From Elusimicrobiota bacterium (GTDB taxonomy: Bacteria; Elusimicrobiota; Elusimicrobia; FEN-1173), in NCBI GenBank assembly GCA_016706425.1, contig JADJJR010000003.1:1-10390 (forward strand): a stretch of 10,390 nt of DNA. Reading direction: 5' to 3'. Numbering within the stretch: position 1 is the stretch's first letter; the number at the start of each line of letters is the position of its first letter. Below the pieces are notes generated by a model. The model was not told the DNA's origin, did not search any database, and worked only from the letters and a program-made list of their open reading frames with translations. A program made the position numbers and the translations under genes. Of this stretch, positions 6,867 to 10,390 are shown piece by piece.

Positions 6867-7483
6867 GTTCATGCCACGACCACGACTGCCTTTCATCGCC
6901 CCTGCGGGAAGATCACATCCGCGTCCTTAAGATCGTCCTGGCCGTCAACCTCGCCATGTTCATCGTGGAGGCCGTGGGCGGCCTGTTTTTCCGTTCCGTG
7001 GCGCTCCTGGGTGACTCCATGGACATGCTTGAAGACGCGCTGGTTTATGCCGTCAGCCTGTACGTCATGGACCGAAGTTCCCGATGGAAGGCTGGGGCGG
7101 CCCTGGGAAAGGGACTCGTCATGCTGCTCCTGGGACTGGGCGTCCTGGGACAAACGGTTCACCATGCCTTCTCAGGTGTCGTCCCGTTCGCCGGGGGCAT
7201 GGGTGCCGTGGGCGTCGCCGCCTTGGCTGCCAACGCTCTCTGTCTCCTCCTGCTTTACAAACACAAAGACGACGATATAAACATGCGTTCTACTTGGCTC
7301 TGCTCCCGCAACGACGTGCTTGCCAACCTGGGCGTCATGCTCGCCGCCGCCCTGGTTCTCTGGCTCGGTTCTCCCTGGCCGGACATCGTTATCGGGGGCG
7401 TCATCGCCGCCATGATCCTGATCTCCTCCATCGGCATCTTGAGGGAAGCCCTCCACGAGTTGAAGGAAAAGCAGACCCCATGA
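6863..7483 (+). CDS. Cation diffusion facilitator-type transporter, six helices, no cytoplasmic C-terminal domain
   Basis: A 206-residue integral membrane protein of the CDF (Cation_efflux) family, which exchanges cytosolic divalent metal for protons. I place the start at the ATG at 6863: GGAG lies about ten bases upstream and it makes an ATGA overlap with the previous stop, like its neighbours. A GTG at 6845 is possible but less convincing. The N-terminus MSSCHDHDC offers metal ligands. Six hydrophobic segments lie near 20-41, 46-68, 80-100, 111-131, 150-168 and 173-193. TM2 has DSMDMLED, putting Asp54/Asp58 at the HxxxD site of CzcD. TM5 has WLCSRNDVLANLGV, where Cys147 and Asp151 replace the usual His/Asp. 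The C-terminal dimerisation domain is absent. These swaps suggest a different metal preference or a subfamily of its own. Confidence 0.85.
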   Translation: MSSCHDHDCLSSPLREDHIRVLKIVLAVNLAMFIVEAVGGLFFRSVALLGDSMDMLEDALVYAVSLYVMDRSSRWKAGAALGKGLVMLLLGLGVLGQTVHHAFSGVVPFAGGMGAVGVAALAANALCLLLLYKHKDDDINMRSTWLCSRNDVLANLGVMLAAALVLWLGSPWPDIVIGGVIAAMILISSIGILREALHELKEKQTP

Positions 7484-7548
7484 CTTATCACCTGACGGAT
7501 ATCATGTTGAATCATGTGGATGAAATGCCGGAAGGAATGGGTTGCTGA
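7480..7548 (+). CDS. Putative 22-residue peptide at the operon end
   Basis: The ATG at 7480 overlaps the CDF stop by four bases (ATGA), repeating the coupling used at three earlier junctions. It reads MTYHLTDIMLNHVDEM and six more residues to a C-terminal Cys, with TGA at 7546-7548. The terminator begins 38 bases later, so it is the last reading frame of the transcript. It has two His, several acidic residues and a terminal Cys, which would fit metal binding. It could instead be the start of a longer gene lost when the terminator region was joined, or chance. It resembles no protein I know. Confidence 0.35.
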   Translation: MTYHLTDIMLNHVDEMPEGMGC

Positions 7549-7585
7549 AACGCAGATCGGATAGATTTTATTTTTGTGAGTTGTG

Positions 7586-7621
7586 GGCGGGTGCGTTATT
7601 CAGCGCCCGCCTTTGTTTTTT
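7586..7621 (+). terminator. Rho-independent terminator of the metal-efflux operon
   Basis: GGCGGGTGC (7586-7594) pairs with GCGCCCGCC (7603-7611) over nine base pairs, one of them G-U, around an 8-nt loop. It is followed by TTTGTTTTTT (7612-7621). It sits 38 bases after the last reading frame and marks the end of the same-strand gene run. Confidence 0.92.
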
Positions 7622-7662
7622 GGGGGGCAGGTGATTGGCCCCTCGGGGGGTGTGGGGGGCAC

Positions 7663-7728
7663 CAAGCCCGGCAGCCCCCATAATCCCGCCCAAGGCCGGC
7701 CCGGTTTTGGTGTATGGGCCGGGCTTGG
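7663..7728. repeat. GC-rich inverted repeat with a competing inner hairpin
   Basis: CAAGCCCGGC (7663-7672) is the exact reverse complement of GCCGGGCTTG (7718-7727), and one more pair extends it outward (7662/7728). Inside, CCGGCCC (7696-7702) pairs with GGGCCGG (7716-7722), using part of the same right arm. The two folds exclude each other, as in a switch, though high GC makes chance pairing easier. Confidence 0.5.
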
Positions 7729-7734
7729 GGGGAG

Positions 7735-7909
7735 GGGGGCGGGTGTTGCCGGGCAGCGCCGCCAGCGGTGACGTGCGGGCGGTGTGTGCCTGCACGGCGG
7801 CGCAATGGGGCGGCGCTTGCAGAGGCCATCGTCAATCACGGGACTTGTGTGACCTCTAAAAGCGGAACTCGATCAATGGACAATGGAGGTGCCGTGGGGG
7901 CGGGTGTTG
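7735..7909. repeat. Direct repeat GGGGGCGGGTGTTG, two copies
   Basis: The 14-base sequence GGGGGCGGGTGTTG occurs exactly at 7735-7748 and again at 7896-7909, 161 bases apart. The coordinates span both copies. It could be a duplicated segment or a binding site pair; nothing else ties it to a known element. Confidence 0.5.
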
Positions 7910-7914
7910 TTGGT

Positions 7915-7949
7915 GGACCATATATACTCCCATGGGGAGTATATGGGCC
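7915..7949. repeat. Near-perfect palindrome around NcoI-like CCATGG
   Basis: The left arm (7915-7931) contains ATACTCCC and the right arm (7935-7949) contains GGGAGTAT, around a 3-nt ATG centre. Nine pairs close without a break, and the arms extend outward to GGACC / GGGCC with a two-base bulge and one mismatch. It is the only AT-containing dyad in a GC-rich stretch. There is no T-run after it, so it is more like an operator, a recombination site or an RNA hairpin than a terminator. Confidence 0.6.
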
Positions 7950-8025
7950 ACGGGCGCAGCCCGACAATCCGACGGTGTAACGGGTTGGGCGTTGGTGGAA
8001 ACGCTGGCCCACATACGTTAAATAA

Positions 8026-8072
8026 TCGTCCCTAGGGGCGACTTCTTAGCCCTGTGCCCCGCGAAGCGGGGC
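8026..8072. repeat. Pair of adjacent short hairpins
   Basis: TCGTCCCTAGGGGCGA (8026-8041) is a near-palindrome with a T-G wobble. Fourteen bases later GCCCCGC-GAA-GCGGGGC (8056-8072) forms a perfect 7-bp stem with a GAA triloop. Triloop GC hairpins of this style recall REP-like intergenic elements, but no flanking REP signature or transposase gene is present here. Confidence 0.5.
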
Positions 8073-8202
8073 TTGCCTGGCCGCTCCCTACCTATTGCGC
8101 GCGACCGAGGGGAGGGGCGAGGCCAACGGCCTTGACCCCAGGCCAGGCAAGGCCGACGACGGGGCGTAGCCACGACGGCGGCTCACAGGGCGGATGGGGG
8201 TT

Positions 8203-8426
8203 CCAGCGCAGCGGGTAGCGTCCAACGGCCCAACTTGCCAAGCCCGGCGACCGCGCACGTTCCTCGTGCGGGCGCGGGGCGACCAGGGGTTCTCTGGTTT
8301 TCAAGCGTAGCGGGCAGCGTCCCAGTCCACCCACAAACCGAGCGGGCCGGGCGGCGGCGCGGGTTTCTCGGGCCGACGCGCGGGCCGCGACCCTGTTTTT
8401 CCGTCCAACCGCAGCGGGGCGCGTCC
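8203..8426. repeat. Three degenerate ~21-bp repeats spaced about 100 bp
   Basis: Related units lie at 8203-8223, 8302-8322 and 8406-8426, start-to-start 99 and 104 bases. Each holds the pattern CG(C/T)AGCGGG followed by GCGTCC; pairs of copies agree at 17-18 of 21 positions. Between units 1 and 2 there is a hairpin CGCACG-TTCCT-CGTGCG (8254-8270), and a related GC-rich stretch with TTTCTCGGG lies between units 2 and 3. The intervals are too long and the copies too variable for CRISPR. A decayed ~100-bp tandem repeat is the simplest reading. Confidence 0.6.
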
Positions 8427-8495
8427 GGGTTTTTTTCAACGAACGAATCAACCGCAGTGTGTTCTTTCTTTTCTCCAACCAACCGCCGGGGGTTT

Positions 8496-8518
8496 CTCCG
8501 CCGTTGGCGGGGTTTTTT
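8496..8518 (+). terminator. Possible intrinsic terminator
   Basis: CTCCGCC (8496-8502) pairs with GGCGGGG (8506-8512) around GTT, seven pairs including one T-G, followed directly by TTTTTT (8513-8518). No protein gene ends just before it, so if it is used it would end a non-coding transcript covering the repeat region. Confidence 0.5.
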
Positions 8519-8760
8519 CTTTCCCGGCCGCCGCGCTCTCGCGCGGGGGTTTTCCACCCAACACCGCCGCCGATGGCGGAAGGTTCCGCGGCAAAGATCA
8601 ACCCCTTGCCACTATCTTTTCAAAGGGGAAATGGATTGAATAATTCAGTAACGGAAAAGGGCCCGGTATAGCGGTCGAAAAAGTAACGCCCTCGGCGGCG
8701 GCACCACCGGCCGCAATGGTTGGTCGATCTCCGCACCCCCCCCTACACACGCGGCAGGTT

Positions 8761-8780
8761 GGGGGGCCCATCGGCCCCCC
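8761..8780. repeat. Perfect GGGGGGCC/GGCCCCCC hairpin
   Basis: GGGGGGCC at 8761-8768 and GGCCCCCC at 8773-8780 form an 8-bp perfect stem with a 4-nt loop. Neither strand has a T-run after it, so it is not a terminator. It lies just downstream of the short minus-strand frame ending at 8814. Confidence 0.5.
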
Positions 8781-8813
8781 CCTCCATTCGCAACAGGTCG
8801 ATACACCGATCCC

Positions 8814-8930
8814 CTATAAGGTGGGCCGCAGGTTGTAGTCGCCGGTCAGCTCGTAGTTTTCCCAGTAGCCATGTGATATATTGGGCACGTTCAGGTCGAT
8901 GGTTTGCGGCCGACTGTTCTTGCTCCACAT
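8814..8930 (-). CDS. Short unrecognised reading frame, perhaps a gene 3' remnant
   Basis: This minus-strand frame of 38 codons (ATG at 8930, TAG at 8814) has an unusually ordinary amino-acid mix for this GC-rich region. It begins MWSKNSRPQTIDLNV and later reads GYWENYELTGDYNLRPTL. The frame stays open upstream to a stop near 8993, but that stretch crosses a perfect 16-bp hairpin, so any longer ancestor was probably cut there. No ribosome site is obvious before the ATG. I do not recognise a family. It may be the tail of a lost gene, or a coincidence. Confidence 0.25.
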   Translation of the reverse strand: MWSKNSRPQTIDLNVPNISHGYWENYELTGDYNLRPTL

Positions 8931-8953
8931 TTTGAACCATTCCAACCAATAAG

Positions 8954-8997
8954 GAAGGGCCCGACTCCGAAACGGAGTCGGGCCCTTCTGTTATTTG
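8954..8997 (+). terminator. Strong hairpin, probable intrinsic terminator
   Basis: A perfect 16-bp stem (8954-8969 with 8973-8988) closes on an AAA loop; the arms carry GGGCCCGACTCCG and CGGAGTCGGGCCC. TGTTATTT follows on the plus strand. This is the most stable hairpin in the window. The minus strand continues CTTATTGG, a poorer tract, so plus-strand termination is more likely. No plus-strand protein gene precedes it, again pointing to a non-coding or lost upstream unit. Confidence 0.7.
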
Positions 8998-9117
8998 GGC
9001 AGAGGGCGCGGTGGGAGGTGGACCCCCGGCCAGCGTTTCGTTCTCCGGAAGCCACCTGGCCTCCGGCCCCGGCCGAGGTCCGACGGCTATGTCGGGGAAG
9101 GGCTTGATCGGCTTCGC

Positions 9118-9203
9118 AGGACCCTGACCGCGTTCAAAAAACCAAGCCCCCCACCTTGCCCCTGGTCAAAACCATCACCTTCAAAAGGCCGAAATAGACA
9201 ATG
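9118..9203 (-). pseudogene. Decayed fragment of an MMPL exporter 3' end
   Basis: These 86 bases align with 9999-10085, inside the minus-strand MMPL exporter gene. By eye there are about nine mismatches and one 1-base gap over 87 columns. Read on the minus strand it gives IVYFGLLKVMVLT, against IVYFGLLNVMVLT in the intact gene. The single-base gap in an A-run shifts the frame and brings a stop. The orientation is the same as the intact copy, about 880 bases away. It is a remnant of a duplicated or repeatedly inserted exporter gene; similarity fades within about 15-20 bases beyond 9203. Confidence 0.8.
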
Positions 9204-9308
9204 TTGGTCAAGTTCGTTTTTTTCCGAGGCAGACAACATTAAGTCAACGGGCCAATCATGTCCCCTGGTGTGTTGTGCCCCCATGTCGTCGTTTCAAAAG
9301 AGAATCCA

Positions 9309-9338
9309 TTGAAAAAAATCGGGAGGAGGATGTAGACT
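9309..9338 (+). promoter_or_regulatory. Candidate sigma-70-type promoter for the pilin gene
   Basis: TTGAAA (9309-9314) and TAGACT (9333-9338) are separated by 18 bases and lie 35 bases upstream of the pilin start. The spacing is acceptable and the boxes are imperfect, so the call rests partly on position. Confidence 0.35.
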
Positions 9339-9373
9339 TTAAAGGGATAGGCTTATTTTGAATAGGAGGAGAA

Positions 9374-9838
9374 ATGCGGCCTGGGCGCGGTCGACCTTGG
9401 GGGTTCACTTTGATCGAGCTCATGCTCGTGGTGGCGATCATAGGGCTTTTGGCGTCTATTGCCATTCCGAAGTTCGGAAAGCTCATTATCCGATCCAAAG
9501 AGGCGGCGGTGAAAGGAAAGTTGGGGTCTCTTCGTAGCGCGATAAGCATTTACTACGCCGAAAATGAAGGTGAATTTCCAACGAACGCACATTGGTTAGG
9601 TGCCTAAATACCTGGACGAAATTCTTCCTGTTCGATTCCAACCGCGGCCGACCATGTTGAAGGAAATCGTATTCGGAATATCCTATCCTTCCCGGCCCCC
9701 ATGAAACGGGGGGCCGCTTTTGAATGGTTTGAACCGTTGATTCCACCCGGGACCCCTATTTTTTTAGTGCCGACAGGGAGGGTTTACATTAATTGCATCC
9801 ACACGGATTCCCAAGGGGTCCTGTGGAGTGTTTTCTAA
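9374..9838 (+). pseudogene. Type IV pilin/pseudopilin gene broken by two compensating frameshifts
   Basis: The start is well defined: AGGAGGA lies just before the ATG at 9374. The type III signal peptide is MRPGRGRPWG, then FTLIELMLVVAIIGLL with Glu at +5 of the mature protein. This is followed by a family-typical segment, GKLGSLRSAISIYYAENEGE. The first frame stops at TAA 9605-9607. The continuation VPKYLDEILPVRF, typical of these pilins, is in the next frame from 9600. The original frame then resumes and gives the C-terminal hallmark VYINCIHTDSQGVLW, ending at TAA 9836-9838. Start and end thus share one frame, spanning 154 codons. One extra base near 9590-9600 and one lost near 9640-9655 explain the pattern. 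Known role of the family: type IV pilus or type II secretion filament. Gene decay or two sequencing errors are both possible. Confidence 0.82.
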
Positions 9839-9961
9839 AGGTTAAATAGTTGGATGGAAGCGGCCGCGGCCGGTTGATCCTGGAAGGCGTTCGGGTCCAG
9901 ACCGTCGAGTTCGCAACAATCGTTAGATAAAACGCGCCGGAGGTTCGGGTCTCCCCAAGCG

Positions 9962-10390
9962 TCAGGTTGCCGTTTTTATGGAAGCCCGCTTTCCTCCCAG
10001 GACCATGAGCGCTTTCAAAAAAAACAAGTCCCCCACCATGCCCGTGGTCAAAACCATCACATTCAAAAGGCCGAAATAGACGATGGGGGAAAAGTGGCTC
10101 AGCGTCAGGACGCCGAACCCCAAGGCGAGGATCGCAAAGGAGGAAATCGCCGCTTCCCCCTTCTCGTGGGTGACGTCTTCCAGCGCCACGGAATAGGCCC
10201 AGCCCTCGCGGCGCCGTTGGGCGAACCGGGTGAAGAAGTGCACCGTGTCGTCCACGATGATGCCGAAGGCCGTGGCCGCGATGAGGGCGGTCCCCGTATC
10301 GATGGCGATTCCGAAAGTGCCCATGATCCCGAAGTTGAGGACGATGGGGAAGAGGTTGGGGACCAAAAAGAGGGTGGCCATCCCCGCCGA
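9962..10390 (-). CDS. MMPL/RND-superfamily exporter, 3' end (5' part outside window)
   Basis: The frame is open from the right edge to TGA at 9962-9964, giving the last ~142 residues of a membrane exporter. The visible part begins near MATLFLVPNLFPIVLNFG. It then shows the family TM motif TAFGIIVDDTVHFFTRF, an amphipathic loop with HEKGEAAISSFAILALG, and two final helices, with FSPIVYFGLLNVMVL leading into the last. This is the second-half layout of MMPL/Patched-like (sterol-sensing-type) exporters, which move lipids or other hydrophobic compounds out of the inner membrane using proton flow. The acidic pair in IVDDT is the expected proton-relay position. It faces the pilin remnant tail to tail across 123 bases without a gene. 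Substrate cannot be told. Part of its 3' end is duplicated at 9118-9203. Confidence 0.87.
   Translation of the reverse strand, partial: SAGMATLFLVPNLFPIVLNFGIMGTFGIAIDTGTALIAATAFGIIVDDTVHFFTRFAQRRREGWAYSVALEDVTHEKGEAAISSFAILALGFGVLTLSHFSPIVYFGLLNVMVLTTGMVGDLFFLKALMVLGGKRASIKTAT

Larger units (their letters stand above)
7622..9308. other. Long GC-rich region without a convincing large gene, dense in inverted repeats
   Basis: About 1.7 kb lies between the operon terminator and the pilin promoter. Its open frames are Gly/Pro/Arg/Ala-rich, lack ribosome sites and run on both strands at once, as expected from high GC alone. The region is instead marked by G- and C-runs, hairpins, short direct repeats, two more terminator-like structures and one decayed exporter-gene fragment; these are listed separately. 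Further small symmetries are CGGGC-GCA-GCCCG at 7951-7963, CCCCTT/AAGGGG at 8602-8628 and TGAATAATTCA at 8637-8647. I see no tRNA, rRNA, tmRNA, RNase P or CRISPR signature. It may be a structured non-coding RNA locus, a graveyard of mobile DNA, or both. Confidence 0.6.

Noticed and set aside
8203..8426. CRISPR array
   Set aside because: Three imperfect 21-bp units with ~80-base intervals that are themselves related; no cas genes.
8092..8601. Long minus-strand open frame of 169 codons
   Set aside because: It is Arg/Pro/Gly/Ala-rich, has no ribosome site or recognisable domain, overlaps equally long frames on the other strand, and its repeats come from the DNA repeats. High GC explains it.
9693..9721. 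CGGCCCCC/GGGGGCCG hairpin with CTTTT as a terminator
   Set aside because: It lies inside the reconstructed pilin coding span (frame resumes through it to 9838), so a terminator there is unlikely unless it arose after decay.
9835..9958. Protein-like minus-strand frame downstream of the MMPL gene
   Set aside because: It has no start codon, a stop separates it from the exporter frame, and a second frame looks equally protein-like; no family match.

Overview
The window looks like accessory DNA from a GC-rich Gram-negative bacterium. It carries an outer-membrane/inner-membrane RND efflux system, a type IV pilin-like gene and an MMPL-type exporter. The lineage cannot be fixed by eye. The pilin remnant resembles the multi-copy pseudopilins of poorly cultured phyla such as Elusimicrobiota, but this is only a weak hint.

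Layout. (1) Positions 1-896 are more AT-rich than what follows. They hold the 3' part of a DUF1016-N/staphylococcal-nuclease fusion and a 4-bp-overlapping partner gene that is cut short. (2) Positions 967-7548 are one compact, same-strand heavy-metal efflux operon. In order it encodes a small secreted Cys/His protein, a CzcC-like outer-membrane factor, a 185-residue miniature adaptor, a CzcA-like RND pump, a PII-like signalling protein, a SEC-C zinc-motif protein, a six-helix cation diffusion facilitator (CDF) and a 22-residue peptide. Four junctions use ATGA overlaps, and a strong intrinsic terminator closes the unit at 7586-7621. (3) Positions 7622-9308 have no convincing large gene. They are full of GC-rich inverted repeats and triloop hairpins, contain three ~21-bp repeats spaced about 100 bp apart, two further terminator-like hairpins, and a decayed fragment of an MMPL exporter gene. 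(4) Positions 9374-9838 hold a type IV pilin gene that is full length but broken by two compensating frameshifts. (5) Positions 9962-10390, on the minus strand, are the 3' end of an MMPL/RND-superfamily exporter running off the window. Part of its end is the source or sister of the decayed fragment at 9118-9203.

How the genes work together (inference). The RND pump and outer-membrane factor would expel divalent metal from the periplasm or cytoplasm, and the CDF would move cytosolic metal outward. The small Cys/His proteins and the His/Glu-rich adaptor would bind or hand over metal. The PII homologue would report nucleotide or energy state to the pump. The most unusual point is the adaptor: it keeps the start and end of a CzcB-type protein, but its lipoyl and hairpin core is absent and it carries a His/Glu-rich stretch.
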